NCBI GenBank assembly: GCA_041984885.1
Contig: JBHIXH010000011.1
Span: 1 to 64,000, forward strand
Source: UBA4486 sp041984885
GTDB taxonomy: Bacteria; Pseudomonadota; Gammaproteobacteria; Eutrophobiales; Eutrophobiaceae
Direction: 5' to 3'
DNA: 64,000 nt
How positions within the stretch are numbered: position 1 is the first letter of the stretch; each line of letters opens with the position of its first letter. This document shows positions 25,429-34,343 of the stretch, piece after piece. The notes below the pieces were generated by a model. The model was not told the origin of the DNA and searched no databases. It saw nothing but the letters and a program-made list of their open reading frames with translations. The position numbers were made by a program, and so were the translations under genes.

Positions 25429-25477
25429 TTGGCAGGATTGTATAGGTAAATCAGCAATGGGTAATTGCATAATCCGG
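25408..25477 (-). repeat. Direct repeat copy B: tRNA-Glu 5' end and upstream flank
   Basis: Second member of the 70-nt pair described at 25230-25299. It keeps the same upstream sequence, including TACAAT, so the interrupted tRNA copy may still be transcribed. The stretch 25478-25587 holds no gene I can support; part of it resembles 25300-25330 loosely. Confidence 0.88.
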
Positions 25478-25587
25478 TCGCTTATCTTCCTGGGTAGTCG
25501 ACTCTCCTGGTCGCGTTTTCGTAATTTCGCCAAAAGCTCGATTGTTCCATTTCTTCAACCAAGACTTGATGATTTTAGATGAAATTA

Positions 25588-25618
25588 TTGATCGGCTTTA
25601 ATTTCATGATGCTATGAT
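25588..25618 (+). promoter_or_regulatory. Extended -10 promoter of pcnB
   Basis: TTGATC (25588-25593) is followed after 19 nt by TATGAT (25613-25618), preceded by TGC, which makes an extended -10 element. It includes the ATG at 25614, so that ATG is unlikely to be a start codon and pcnB should begin at 25659. Confidence 0.55.
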
Positions 25619-25658
25619 AGCGAATAAATCGTCCAGTCATGTTTATCTCCAACAGAGT

Positions 25659-26969
25659 ATGAATACAGCCAGTTCCGGCAATGTCACCCGTCTGAATGTT
25701 CAGCCACGCATTATCCCGCGGGCCGAGCACACCATCAGTCGTGCCGAGATCAGTGATAACGCCTTGAAGGTGTTGTATCGCTTGATGAACGCTGGTTACA
25801 AGGCGTATCTCGTCGGTGGAGGTGTACGCGATATCCTGCTGGGTCTGAAACCGAAGGATTTTGATGTCGTCACCGATGCCCACCCGGAGCAGATCCGGGA
25901 ATTGTTTCGTAATTGTCGGTTAATCGGTCGACGTTTTCGTCTGGCGCACGTGCGCTTTGGACCCGAGATCATCGAAGTGTCCACGTTTCGCGCCTGTCAC
26001 TCCGGTGGCGGGGAAGAAGCGGAATCCGAGGAGGGGCGCATACTTCGCGACAATGTCTACGGTACCATTGATGACGATGTCTGGCGTCGCGATTTCACGG
26101 CGAACGCGTTGTTCTACAACATCGAGGATTTCTCAATTGTTGATTATGTCGGTGGCGTGCAGGACATTCAGCAACGCCAGCTGCGGCTGATCGGTGATCC
26201 GGCGGCGCGTTATCGTGAAGACCCGGTCCGCATGCTGCGGGCCGTGCGGTTTGCCGCCAAGCTGGGATTTGAAATTCATTCGGATGCCGCTGGACCGATC
26301 CCGGAACTGGCCGGATTATTAAACGACATCCCACCGGCCAGGCTGAACGAGGAATTTTTGAAGCTGTTCCTCGCCGGTGCGGCGGAAAAGACATTCAAGC
26401 TGTTGCGCGAGATTGGCCTGTTCTCCCAGTTGTTCCCGCAGTTACAGCAACTGTTCGATGAATCGGAACACTTCCGTGAATTACCGTTACAGGCGTTCAT
26501 TAATACTGACAAGCGTATTGCTGACGATCAGCCGGTGACACCCGGGTTTCTGGTGGCAGCCCTGTTATGGGCGCCGGTCCGCCGCCTCGCCGATGAACAT
26601 GAACGGCATGGATTACCGGAACTGGAAGCGTTGCACCTGGCAGGCGATGCCGTGATCTCGCGGCAAATAGGTCAAATCGCGTTTCCACGCCGCATCACGT
26701 TAATGGCACGTGAGATCTGGACGCTGCAGTCGCGGCTGAAGCGCCGCCAGGGCAAGCGACCGCTGCGTTTACTCAGTCATCCACGTTTTCGTGCCGGCTT
26801 TGATTTTCTCATGTTACGGGCACAGGCGGGCGAATCGCTGGATGAACTCGTTAACTGGTGGCAGGCGTTACAGGATGAGCATCCGGAGTTGATCAAGCAA
26901 CATAAAAAGTCGCATAAAGGTGCAAGACGACGCCCGCCACGCCGCCGCAAAGATCCGGCCAAACGCTGA
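25659..26969 (+). CDS. pcnB: Poly(A) polymerase I
   Basis: Adds 3' poly(A) tails that mark RNA for decay. The 436-residue product has the class II nucleotidyltransferase core: LVGGGVRDILLG, KPKDFDVVTDA with the two catalytic aspartates, and LIGRRFRLAHVRFG, followed by RRDFTANALFY and the EDPVRMLRAVRFAAKL block. The C-terminus is very basic (RRRPPRRRKDPAKR), as in PcnB. It differs from CCA-adding enzyme by PcnB-specific blocks such as the RNCRLIGRRFRLAH region. An in-frame ATG at 25614 is rejected because it sits in a -10 box. folK follows 9 nt downstream, the usual pcnB-folK pair. Confidence 0.93.
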   Translation: MNTASSGNVTRLNVQPRIIPRAEHTISRAEISDNALKVLYRLMNAGYKAYLVGGGVRDILLGLKPKDFDVVTDAHPEQIRELFRNCRLIGRRFRLAHVRFGPEIIEVSTFRACHSGGGEEAESEEGRILRDNVYGTIDDDVWRRDFTANALFYNIEDFSIVDYVGGVQDIQQRQLRLIGDPAARYREDPVRMLRAVRFAAKLGFEIHSDAAGPIPELAGLLNDIPPARLNEEFLKLFLAGAAEKTFKLLREIGLFSQLFPQLQQLFDESEHFRELPLQAFINTDKRIADDQPVTPGFLVAALLWAPVRRLADEHERHGLPELEALHLAGDAVISRQIGQIAFPRRITLMAREIWTLQSRLKRRQGKRPLRLLSHPRFRAGFDFLMLRAQAGESLDELVNWWQALQDEHPELIKQHKKSHKGARRRPPRRRKDPAKR

Positions 26970-26978
26970 GACACCAAC

Positions 26979-27473
26979 ATGGTCGATGCCTATATCGGTC
27001 TGGGTTCAAATCTGGATGGCCCAAGCAACCATGTCACCACTGCTTTGGCGGAGTTGGCCCAACTTCCGAAGACACTGTTTCAGCAAGCTTCATCACTGTA
27101 CCAGACCGCACCGGTTGGTCCGACCGATCAGCCGGACTTTATCAACGCGGTATGTCAGGTCAAAACCGAACTGCAACCTCTCGATCTGTTGCAGCAGTTA
27201 CAACAACTGGAAAACGCGCATCAGCGTGTGCGTGCTGGCGAACGTTGGGGACCTCGTACGCTCGATCTGGATCTGCTGTTATACGGTGATCAGGTAATCG
27301 ATTTACCTGACCTGCAGGTGCCACACCGGCAACTGCAGGCCCGCTGTTTTGTCTTGCAGCCGTTGTCTGAATTAAATGCTGATCTGCATGTGCCCGGTCT
27401 CGGTGCGATAAAAGAATTATTGGCCAACGTCGATTGCAACGATGTTCGGAAACTGCAACATGCGCAAGCCTGA
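26979..27473 (+). CDS. folK: 6-hydroxymethyl-7,8-dihydropterin pyrophosphokinase
   Basis: Transfers pyrophosphate from ATP to the pterin in folate synthesis. The 164-residue product has the family start AYIGLGSNLDGP, the QTAPVG block, the signature RWGPRTLDLDLLLYGD with the metal-binding Asp residues, and VPHRQLQARCFVLQPL. Length fits. It overlaps the next gene by 14 nt, so translation is coupled. Confidence 0.95.
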   Translation: MVDAYIGLGSNLDGPSNHVTTALAELAQLPKTLFQQASSLYQTAPVGPTDQPDFINAVCQVKTELQPLDLLQQLQQLENAHQRVRAGERWGPRTLDLDLLLYGDQVIDLPDLQVPHRQLQARCFVLQPLSELNADLHVPGLGAIKELLANVDCNDVRKLQHAQA

Positions 27474-28104
27474 TCCCGCTTATATCGTGGTCGAAGGACC
27501 CATCGGCGTGGGCAAAACGACGCTGGCGCGCAAACTGGCAGACGCATTCGGCACCGAGTTGATGCTGGAGCAGCCGGTAGAGAATCCGTTTCTCGATCAA
27601 TTTTATCGTGATCGAAAGAACACGGCGTTTCCGACGCAGTTATATTTCCTGTTTCAACGGATTAAACAGATCGAGGCGATCAAGCAAACTGATCTGTTTC
27701 GCCCGGTCCAGGTCGCCGATTTTCTTATGCAAAAAGATCGCCTGTTTGCCCAGGTGAACCTGACCGATACCGAACTGAGTCTTTACGATGAAATCTATGC
27801 GCGCATCACGCTCGACATCCCAGTGCCTGACCTGGTGATTTATCTGCAAGCGCCGGTTGACGTATTGTTACAACGTATTGCCGAGCGTGGTATTGATTAT
27901 GAGCAATCGATAGATGAAGATTATCTGACGCAAATCTCGAATGCGTATGTCGATTTCTTTTACCATTACAATGATTCACCCTTGCTGATCGTGAACACGG
28001 TTGACTTTAACCTGGCCGAGGACGAAAACAATCTCGCGTTATTACTCGAGCAGATTCGACAACGTAGAAAAGGCCGACAATATTTCAATCCAAAAGAGTT
28101 ATGA
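27460..28104 (+). CDS. Deoxynucleoside kinase
   Basis: Phosphorylates a deoxynucleoside in nucleotide salvage. The 214-residue product has a P-loop GPIGVGKT (13-20), the dNK-type DRLFAQVNL and ITLDIPVPDLVIYLQAP with QRIAERGIDYE, the lid-region arginine motif. The family includes deoxyadenosine, deoxyguanosine and deoxycytidine kinases; the sequence alone does not fix the base. The ATG at 27460 lies inside folK. Location between folK and panB is known in several gammaproteobacteria but absent from E. coli and Pseudomonas. Confidence 0.85.
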   Translation: MRKPDPAYIVVEGPIGVGKTTLARKLADAFGTELMLEQPVENPFLDQFYRDRKNTAFPTQLYFLFQRIKQIEAIKQTDLFRPVQVADFLMQKDRLFAQVNLTDTELSLYDEIYARITLDIPVPDLVIYLQAPVDVLLQRIAERGIDYEQSIDEDYLTQISNAYVDFFYHYNDSPLLIVNTVDFNLAEDENNLALLLEQIRQRRKGRQYFNPKEL

Positions 28105-28901
28105 CTAAAAAACGTACCACCCGCACGTTACAGGCCATGAAGCAGGCACAGGAAAAGATCGCCAGCCTGACGGCTTACGATGCAACGTTGGCACGTGTGC
28201 TGGATGAGCAGGGTGTCGATGTCATCCTGGTCGGGGATTCTCTTGGTATGGTGATCCAGGGAGCGACCAGTACGCTAGGCGTCAGCCTGCAGGACATGAT
28301 CTATCACTCTCGCATTGTTTCGGGCTCGGTTTCATCCGCGCAGATCGTCGTAGATATGCCGTTCATGAGTTATCAAACCGGTGCACAGGCGCTCGGCAAT
28401 GCGGCACGCCTGGTCAGTGAAGGCGGCGCCGAGGTGGTGAAACTCGAAGGTGGAGCAGAGATAGCGCAAACAGTCAGCCTGTTGACCGAACGCGGTCTCG
28501 CCGTGTGTGGCCATCTTGGACTGACGCCGCAATCCATCCATCAACTCGGTGGCTATGTGGTGCAGGGCAAGGAATTAAACGCGGCGGAAAAGTTGTTGCA
28601 TGATGCGACCGTTCTCGAACAGGCTGGTGCCTCCATGCTCGTGCTCGAATGCGTGCCGACATCACTGGCAGCAAGGATCACCACAGAATTAACCATACCC
28701 ACGATCGGTATCGGTGCCGGCAATCATTGTGATGGTCAGGTGCTGGTGCTGCACGACATGCTCGGTCTGTCGGCTATGGCGTTGAAGTTCTCGCGCAATT
28801 TTCTGGCCGACAGCGATTCAGTTCAGGCCGCGGTCGCGAGCTACGTGAAAGCGGTTAAAGACGGCAGCTTTCCCGCGACCAAACACGAAATGGCGGAATG
28901 A
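28101..28901 (+). CDS. panB: 3-methyl-2-oxobutanoate hydroxymethyltransferase
   Basis: First committed step of pantothenate synthesis: adds a hydroxymethyl group from methylene-THF to ketoisovalerate. The 266-residue product has the family signatures LTAYDATLARVLDEQGVDVILVGDSLGMV (in two parts), VVDMPFMSYQ, VKLEGG with the metal and substrate residues, GHLGLTPQS and IGIGAGNHCDGQVLVLHDMLG. The ATG overlaps the kinase stop (ATGA) and its end overlaps panC by 4 nt. Confidence 0.96.
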   Translation: MTKKRTTRTLQAMKQAQEKIASLTAYDATLARVLDEQGVDVILVGDSLGMVIQGATSTLGVSLQDMIYHSRIVSGSVSSAQIVVDMPFMSYQTGAQALGNAARLVSEGGAEVVKLEGGAEIAQTVSLLTERGLAVCGHLGLTPQSIHQLGGYVVQGKELNAAEKLLHDATVLEQAGASMLVLECVPTSLAARITTELTIPTIGIGAGNHCDGQVLVLHDMLGLSAMALKFSRNFLADSDSVQAAVASYVKAVKDGSFPATKHEMAE

Positions 28902-29740
28902 TCCAGGCGAAAGACGCAACCACATTGCGCGATGCCATTCATTCATGGCGTGACGATGCCGAGACGATCGTGCTCGTACCGACAATGGGAAACCTGCATC
29001 GCGGCCATCTTGCCCTGGTCGAGGCAGCAAAAAAACACGGTGATCGCATTGTCGTTTCCATCTTTGTTAACCCGACACAGTTTGTGCAGGGCGAGGACTT
29101 TGCCGACTATCCACGCACGTTGACTGACGATCTGAATTCGTTAACCGCAGCCGGTATTGACCTGGTGTATCTGCCGGATACAGACAACTTGTATCCGGGC
29201 GGTGATCAAGCCGGTTTACAAGTGACGGTACCGGCACTGGATGGCCGTTTCTGCGGTGCTTCGCGCCCGGGGCATTTCACCGGTGTTGCCACCGTTGTTA
29301 CGAAACTGTTTAACCTGGTGCAACCGGACAAGGCGATCTTTGGTGAAAAGGATTTTCAACAATTACTCGTTATCGAAAAACTGGTGCGTGATCTGCATCT
29401 GCCGATTCAGATCGTTGCGCATCCGACCGTCCGCGAAGCCGATGGTCTTGCACTCAGTTCGCGCAATCGTTATTTAAACCAGGCCGAGCGTAAACTGGCC
29501 CCGAACCTGTACCAGGTGATGACCGACACGGCGGCAGAGATCGCAGCAGGGAATCATGATTTCGCAAGCCTTGAGCAAAAGGCCAGCGAGAATCTTAAGG
29601 CTGTTGGCTTTGAGGTGGATTATTTTGCCATCGTTTCCGCGCACGATTTGGGTGCATGGCAATCCGGCCCCGGCGTTATCCTGGCGGCGGTCTGGCTTGG
29701 CAAGGCTCGCTTGATTGATAATTTACGTCTGTCAGGTTGA
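28898..29740 (+). CDS. panC: Pantothenate synthetase
   Basis: Joins pantoate and beta-alanine with ATP. The 280-residue product has the HIGH-type PTMGNLHRGHLALV, the VSIFVNPTQF block, GEKDFQQL and the KMSKS-like ALSSRNRYL. It overlaps panB as ATGA, and with panD 110 nt downstream the pathway from ketoisovalerate and aspartate to pantothenate is complete except for PanE-type reduction. Confidence 0.96.
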   Translation: MIQAKDATTLRDAIHSWRDDAETIVLVPTMGNLHRGHLALVEAAKKHGDRIVVSIFVNPTQFVQGEDFADYPRTLTDDLNSLTAAGIDLVYLPDTDNLYPGGDQAGLQVTVPALDGRFCGASRPGHFTGVATVVTKLFNLVQPDKAIFGEKDFQQLLVIEKLVRDLHLPIQIVAHPTVREADGLALSSRNRYLNQAERKLAPNLYQVMTDTAAEIAAGNHDFASLEQKASENLKAVGFEVDYFAIVSAHDLGAWQSGPGVILAAVWLGKARLIDNLRLSG

Positions 29741-29849
29741 ACCGCTGTCACGATTCAGCGATACTTCGCGGTCTTGACACCGTTGAAGCTTTCTCCGGAA
29801 TCATCCATACTAAATTTATCGTTATAAATCAGCGACATTTATCTGACTG

Positions 29850-30230
29850 ATGGAAATTACATTACTCAAATCAAAGTTACATCAGGCCTGCGTGACACAC
29901 GCAGAAGTTGACTACGATGGCTCCTGTGCGATCGATGGCCGTCTGCTGGATCAGGCAAATATCCACGAATATGAGCAGATCGATATCTATAACATTACGA
30001 ACGGAGAGCGTTTTACAACGTATGCAATCCGTGCAGAAGAGGGCAGTAACATCATTTCCGTCAACGGTGCCGCCGCGCACAAGGCCAACCCGGGCGACCG
30101 TGTCATCATCTGTACGTACGCTCGCTTTAACGAGGAAGAAGCGAAAAAATTCAAACCGACGCTGGTTTACCTGGATGAACAGAACAACGTCATTCGCATC
30201 AAGGATTCCATTCCCGTTCAGGCTGCCTGA
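29850..30230 (+). CDS. panD: Aspartate 1-decarboxylase (pyruvoyl enzyme) precursor
   Basis: Makes beta-alanine for PanC. The 126-residue proenzyme has the self-cleavage site YDGSCAID; cutting between Gly24 and Ser25 makes the pyruvoyl group. Tyr22 and the later ISVNGAAAHKANPGDRVIICTYA block are conserved. The 110-nt gap after panC carries TTGACA near 29774, but no -10 box at good spacing, so read-through from panBC is as likely as a separate promoter. A hairpin with a T run follows the stop. Confidence 0.95.
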   Translation: MEITLLKSKLHQACVTHAEVDYDGSCAIDGRLLDQANIHEYEQIDIYNITNGERFTTYAIRAEEGSNIISVNGAAAHKANPGDRVIICTYARFNEEEAKKFKPTLVYLDEQNNVIRIKDSIPVQAA

Positions 30231-30246
30231 GACAGCCATCCTTTTT
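30221..30246 (+). terminator. Possible terminator at the end of panD
   Basis: GGCTG (30221-30225) pairs with CAGCC (30233-30237) around a 7-nt loop that includes the panD stop, followed by T5 at 30242-30246. The stem is only 5 bp, so it is a modest terminator. It stands between convergent panD and regA. Confidence 0.45.
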
Positions 30247-30256
30247 AGTTCCTTAT

Positions 30257-30799
30257 TTAATCGGTCGGGCTAGGCCGTTTTTGCAGTTTTCTCTGTAGCG
30301 TGCGTCGGTGCATGCCGAGTTGGCGCGCCGCTTCCGAAATATTTCCGTCACACTCGGCCAACACTTTCTGTATGTGTTCCCATTCCAGCCGGTTGACCGA
30401 AGTCGGCCTGGGTTTAATCATCACCTCGGTGTTGCCCTCAACCTGGTGTAATGCTTCAACAATCTGATCGGCATCGGCCGGCTTCGTTAAATAGTGGCGT
30501 GCCCCCAGCTTGATTGCCTCGACCGCGGTTTGAATACTGGCGTAACCGGTTAATACAACGATGGCCATGTGTTCATTGGCACCGAGTAAACGCGGGATCA
30601 AGGTCAGGCCGGACCCGCCCGGCATGTTGAGATCCAGTATGGCAAAGGCGTGTCGCCGATCAATAAACTGATCAACCTCGTCGGCGCCATGGGCAACGTC
30701 GACGGTAAAGTGGCGCCGACCGAGCGCCTTCGCCAGTACCTGGCAAAACACTTCATCATCATCGACGAGTAACAATCGGCTATCAGTTTGACGGCTCAT
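30257..30799 (-). CDS. regA: Response regulator of the RegA/PrrA/ActR family
   Basis: DNA-binding partner of the redox kinase RegB. The 180-residue product has a receiver domain with Asp14-Asp15 (VDDD), phosphorylation site Asp56 (FAILDLNMP), Thr in VVLTGYAS and Lys in LTKPAD. The C-terminal Fis-type helix-turn-helix (about 135-175, SEAARQLGMHRRTLQRKLQKR) matches RegA, where this motif is nearly invariant. In other proteobacteria RegA controls respiration, photosynthesis or nitrogen and carbon metabolism. The stop-side overlaps nothing; the start overlaps the regB stop by one base. Confidence 0.92.
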   Translation of the reverse strand: MSRQTDSRLLLVDDDEVFCQVLAKALGRRHFTVDVAHGADEVDQFIDRRHAFAILDLNMPGGSGLTLIPRLLGANEHMAIVVLTGYASIQTAVEAIKLGARHYLTKPADADQIVEALHQVEGNTEVMIKPRPTSVNRLEWEHIQKVLAECDGNISEAARQLGMHRRTLQRKLQKRPSPTD

Positions 30800-32037
30800 T
30801 ATTCAGTAACCAGTAATCTATCCAGTGGCAGGGACAATGTCGCCTCCGTACCATTGCAGGGTGCGGCACGGTTTTTCAACTGTATGTCACCGCCGAGACG
30901 GTTTAACGTGATACGAGACAGGAACAGGCCAATGCCGAGACCATCGGAATCCTGATGGTTATCCCGGTCAATTCCCGCGCCATCATCAACAATCACGATC
31001 GTCAGATGATGGGCATCCCATTCCACCCTGCAATCAATTTCAGAACGAGCGGCTGTCGCGGCATTATTCAGTACGTTTAATATTGCCTGTTCAAAGGTGC
31101 GGTCGGATAAAATCGTTAGCGCCGGTGTTGTGCCGTTCAGTTTGAAGTGATAGCCAAGGTGATCCCGGTACGGTTGCCATTGATCGAATAAACCATGTAA
31201 ATATTGATCCAGTACCACCGGGTGTCCGGCATCGGCCTGTGCCTGGCCGGCATCGACGGCCATGCGTGACAGGATCGACTTGCAACGATCAATCTGCGTG
31301 CGCAAAATTTTTATATCGTCACGAATCTCGTCATTGGCCACGTGTTCCAGTTCGTTCGCCAATACGGCCATTGTCGCTAACGGGGTGCCAAGTTCATGTG
31401 CAGTACCGGCAGCGAGCGTACCCAGTGCCAGCACCTGTTCGGTTTTCAGGTTGGCCTCGCGTGCCTTGGCCAGTGCGCGATCATGCCTGCGAAAACTCAA
31501 ACCGATGCGGGAAACATAATAGGCCAGTAAACCGGAACTGACTAGAAAGCCATACCACATACCCCAGATATGCAGATCAAAACCATGCTGATGATCGCTG
31601 TCATGTAACATTGGCACATGAAAAAACATCAGCGCGGTGTAACTGATCGCAGCCAGCCCGGCGATCAGGCACGTCTGTTTCAGGTTTAACGTCGCCGCGG
31701 CAAACGTGATCGGCAGTAGAAAAAAGAAGATAAACGGATTCGTTGAGCCACCGGTGAAATACACGAGCAGACTGAGTGCGATCACATCGACGATCAATTG
31801 TTGCAGAATATGCCGCGACCGAATGCGTTGTTTCCGTCGTAACTTTAATAATGAGTAAACCGTGTAAACCGCGAGTGCGGTAATCACCGCTATCACCTGC
31901 CACCACGGCAGCAGTAACGAGAAATTAAAAAATATAAATATCAGCGCCAGGATCTGTGCACCGATCGCGATCGACCGTAGCGACAATAAATAGCGCAGGT
32001 TCAGCTCCAGGTAATTGGTGGCGTGTGGTTCTGTCAT
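30799..32037 (-). CDS. regB: Redox-sensing histidine kinase RegB/PrrB/ActS
   Basis: Membrane kinase that reports redox state to RegA. The 412-residue product has six membrane segments in the first 185 residues, with the quinone-site heptapeptide GGSTNPF at 96-102. The H-box is GTAHELGTPLA with His214. Cys252 in DRCKSIL corresponds to the redox-active cysteine of RegB. N and G boxes follow (NVLNNAATAA, DDGAGID, GLGIGLFLS). The ATG at 32035-32037 (MTEPHATNY) is preferred; upstream frame overlaps the divergent TonB gene region. Both known sensory devices of RegB are thus present. Confidence 0.92.
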   Translation of the reverse strand: MTEPHATNYLELNLRYLLSLRSIAIGAQILALIFIFFNFSLLLPWWQVIAVITALAVYTVYSLLKLRRKQRIRSRHILQQLIVDVIALSLLVYFTGGSTNPFIFFFLLPITFAAATLNLKQTCLIAGLAAISYTALMFFHVPMLHDSDHQHGFDLHIWGMWYGFLVSSGLLAYYVSRIGLSFRRHDRALAKAREANLKTEQVLALGTLAAGTAHELGTPLATMAVLANELEHVANDEIRDDIKILRTQIDRCKSILSRMAVDAGQAQADAGHPVVLDQYLHGLFDQWQPYRDHLGYHFKLNGTTPALTILSDRTFEQAILNVLNNAATAARSEIDCRVEWDAHHLTIVIVDDGAGIDRDNHQDSDGLGIGLFLSRITLNRLGGDIQLKNRAAPCNGTEATLSLPLDRLLVTE

Positions 32038-32171
32038 GATTTGTTGCTCGGCAGGCTGATTATATCGGCTCTGTTGCCTATGCGGTGCGACAATTTGTCG
32101 CATCGGCAGTGCGTTGTGAATCTGCTATTTTGCCCGCCCTTGATAAACCAACAGATACCCCGGAAATTGCA

Positions 32172-34343
32172 GTGATTAAATCGACAATACGAATGGCCCA
32201 GACGGTCGCTCTCGCAACAGTATTAACCGCAAACTTCGTTCATGCCGAGCATGCGCAGCTTCCTGATCTGACCGTGCAGGGTGAGGCCGGTGCCGATCGG
32301 TTTCAACTCAGTGTCATTGACCCGCAGAGACAGGCGGTCGTTGTGCCGGATACCGCGTCGGTACTGCAACGTGTACCGGGTGGTGCGCTGAACTATAACG
32401 GTGCGATGAGTGGTCAGGTGCAATATCGCGGCCTGTTCGGACCACGCGTCAACACGCGCATTGACAATATGTATATCAACAGTGGCGGACCGAACTGGAT
32501 GGATCCGCCGCTACATTACCTGCCTTCAGCGTTAATTGATTCGGTCCAAGTCTACCGCGGCATTGCCCCAGTCAGCAGCGGTAGCGGTATCGGCGGTTAC
32601 GTCAACGCACGCACAAAGCACAGCCAGTTCACCGACTCGGAAACATTCACGTCGACCGGGGATATTCAACTCGGTGGTCACAGTGTCGATAGCGGCGGCG
32701 ATGTCGGTGGCATACTCGCGACGTCAAATGATCGCCATCGTGTGCATCTGCTCGGCAACTTTGAAAAAGGCGATGATCTGGAATCCGGCGATGGTGACAT
32801 TGATGGCAGCGAATATCGCCGTAGCTACATCGGGCTTGGTTATGGACTGCGTACCGATTTGTACGAGTTTGAAGTCGAAGGACGACACGTGAATTCCGGT
32901 CCGATCGGTACTCCGGCCCTGCCACTGGACATCCGCCAGTTTGAATCCGACTTCATCAACTCGGCCGTGAAATCACGGCTCGGCGACTTTGATGTTGAGG
33001 CGCGCGTGTTTGCCTCGCATATCGATCACCGCATGAGTAACTTTCAGTTACGTCCGGCGCCGGATTTTTCTGCTTTACCGTTACCACCGTTTGCTGGCGA
33101 TGATGAGCGTTTTGTCACTGCGACCGGTGACGGCATTGGCTATAAAGTCGATGCCAGTACAACGGCATTTGGTGGTACGCTGAATTTCGGGGTTGATGGG
33201 CATGTTGCCTTGCATAACGCGACCGTCAGTGACCCGGCATTCGCACCGTTTTTTATTAACAACTTCAATGATGCCGAGGTCAATCAAAACGGTTTTTTTG
33301 CCGAATGGCGCAACGCTGAGTCTTCCCGGCTCGGCATTGAACTTGGCGCACGCGTCAACGTGGTTAACACAGACGCCGGTATCGTCAACGCATTCCCGGC
33401 CGTGCTGGCCGATACCGGCGCAGTCGTCAACGGTGTCACCGTCGGTGCCCAGACGTTACGTAATAATTTTAATAACGCCGACCGGGATCAGACCGACACA
33501 AATGTGGACGCCGTGATCAAGTTCGATTACGAGTTAACCAACTACGCCAGTGTTGAACTGGGGCTGGCAAGAAAAGTACGTTCCCCGTCATACATTGAAC
33601 GCTATCTGTGGATTCCGCTGGAAGTCAATGCCGGTCTTGGTGATGGCAATAACTACATTGGTGATCCGAACCTGGATCCGGAAAAATCACATCAGATTGA
33701 ATTCGGTCTGAATCTGACCGGCAATGCATTGTATCTAATGCCGCGTGTCTTTTATCGTCGTGTCGATGATTACATCCAGGGCACGGCGACAACGAATGCG
33801 GCAGCGATAACGTTCAGTACGCTGGCCGCCGGTGATCCGACGCCGTTAATTTTCAGCAATGTCGATGCCGAGTTATACGGTTTCGACGCCGATGCCGGTT
33901 ATGCGTTTAATCGCAACTGGCGAATCGACGGCACGATCAGTTACACGCGTGGCAAGCGGCGTGACACCGACGACGACCTGTTTCGTATTGCACCATTAAA
34001 TGGGCGTGTCGCACTCAGCTACAATCAAAATCTCTGGGGTGCGACGATCGAGACCGTCATGTTTGCCGAACAACATGATGTCTCCGACACGATCACGTTT
34101 GACCCGACGAACGCGAATAATAATAACGAATCAACTGCGGGATATGCCTTGTTAAATCTACGCGGCCATTATGATTTTGCATCCGAGGGAGTACGCCTGC
34201 AGGCGGGTATCGAAAATGTACTCGATGAGGAATACACCGATCACCTGTCCGGCTTTAACCGTAACAGCGCCAGCGATGTTGCGATTGGCGAACGCCTGCC
34301 CGGAGCGGGCCGCAATNNNNNNNNNNTGTCTTATCGCTGGTAA
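32172..34343 (+). CDS. TonB-dependent receptor, copper-receptor (OprC/NosA) like
   Basis: Outer-membrane beta-barrel importer. From a GTG at 32172, with GGAA 7 nt upstream, the product has a signal peptide (IKSTIRMAQTVALATVLT then Ala), a plug domain (DTASVLQRVPGG, QYRGLFGPRVNTRIDN, a NWMDPPLHYLP segment) and a barrel ending in SYRW. The MDPP segment and plug resemble TonB copper receptors such as OprC and NosA; the substrate is therefore inferred, not shown. Ten N at 34317-34326 fall 5 residues before the end; the frame is the same on both sides, so the gene is probably intact. It is divergent from regBA. No TonB box was identified with confidence. Confidence 0.8.
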   Translation: MIKSTIRMAQTVALATVLTANFVHAEHAQLPDLTVQGEAGADRFQLSVIDPQRQAVVVPDTASVLQRVPGGALNYNGAMSGQVQYRGLFGPRVNTRIDNMYINSGGPNWMDPPLHYLPSALIDSVQVYRGIAPVSSGSGIGGYVNARTKHSQFTDSETFTSTGDIQLGGHSVDSGGDVGGILATSNDRHRVHLLGNFEKGDDLESGDGDIDGSEYRRSYIGLGYGLRTDLYEFEVEGRHVNSGPIGTPALPLDIRQFESDFINSAVKSRLGDFDVEARVFASHIDHRMSNFQLRPAPDFSALPLPPFAGDDERFVTATGDGIGYKVDASTTAFGGTLNFGVDGHVALHNATVSDPAFAPFFINNFNDAEVNQNGFFAEWRNAESSRLGIELGARVNVVNTDAGIVNAFPAVLADTGAVVNGVTVGAQTLRNNFNNADRDQTDTNVDAVIKFDYELTNYASVELGLARKVRSPSYIERYLWIPLEVNAGLGDGNNYIGDPNLDPEKSHQIEFGLNLTGNALYLMPRVFYRRVDDYIQGTATTNAAAITFSTLAAGDPTPLIFSNVDAELYGFDADAGYAFNRNWRIDGTISYTRGKRRDTDDDLFRIAPLNGRVALSYNQNLWGATIETVMFAEQHDVSDTITFDPTNANNNNESTAGYALLNLRGHYDFASEGVRLQAGIENVLDEEYTDHLSGFNRNSASDVAIGERLPGAGRNXXXXSYRW
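34317..34326. other. Assembly gap of ten N near the 3' end of the TonB receptor gene
   Basis: The flanks read GAGRN before and SYRW-stop after, and TonB receptors usually have three to six residues there. The true gap is therefore probably close to ten bases. No foreign sequence is seen at either edge, unlike the gap at 12786. Confidence 0.9.

Noticed and set aside
25230..25477. CRISPR-like or integrative-element attachment repeats
   Set aside because: Only two copies, which cover the 5' end of the tRNA; integrase sites normally copy the 3' end, and no integrase or cas gene is near.
25155..25582. Open frames of 82-93 codons on both strands over the tRNA-Glu repeat region
   Set aside because: They run through a tRNA gene and its duplicate; the repeated peptide is only the translation of the DNA repeat.
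29741..29849. Riboswitch or own promoter upstream of panD
   Set aside because: TTGACA is present but no -10 at acceptable spacing, and no known aptamer pattern was recognised.
32085..34343. TonB receptor as a frameshifted pseudogene because of the N run
   Set aside because: The frame is the same before and after ten N, and the C-terminus has the expected terminal aromatic residue.
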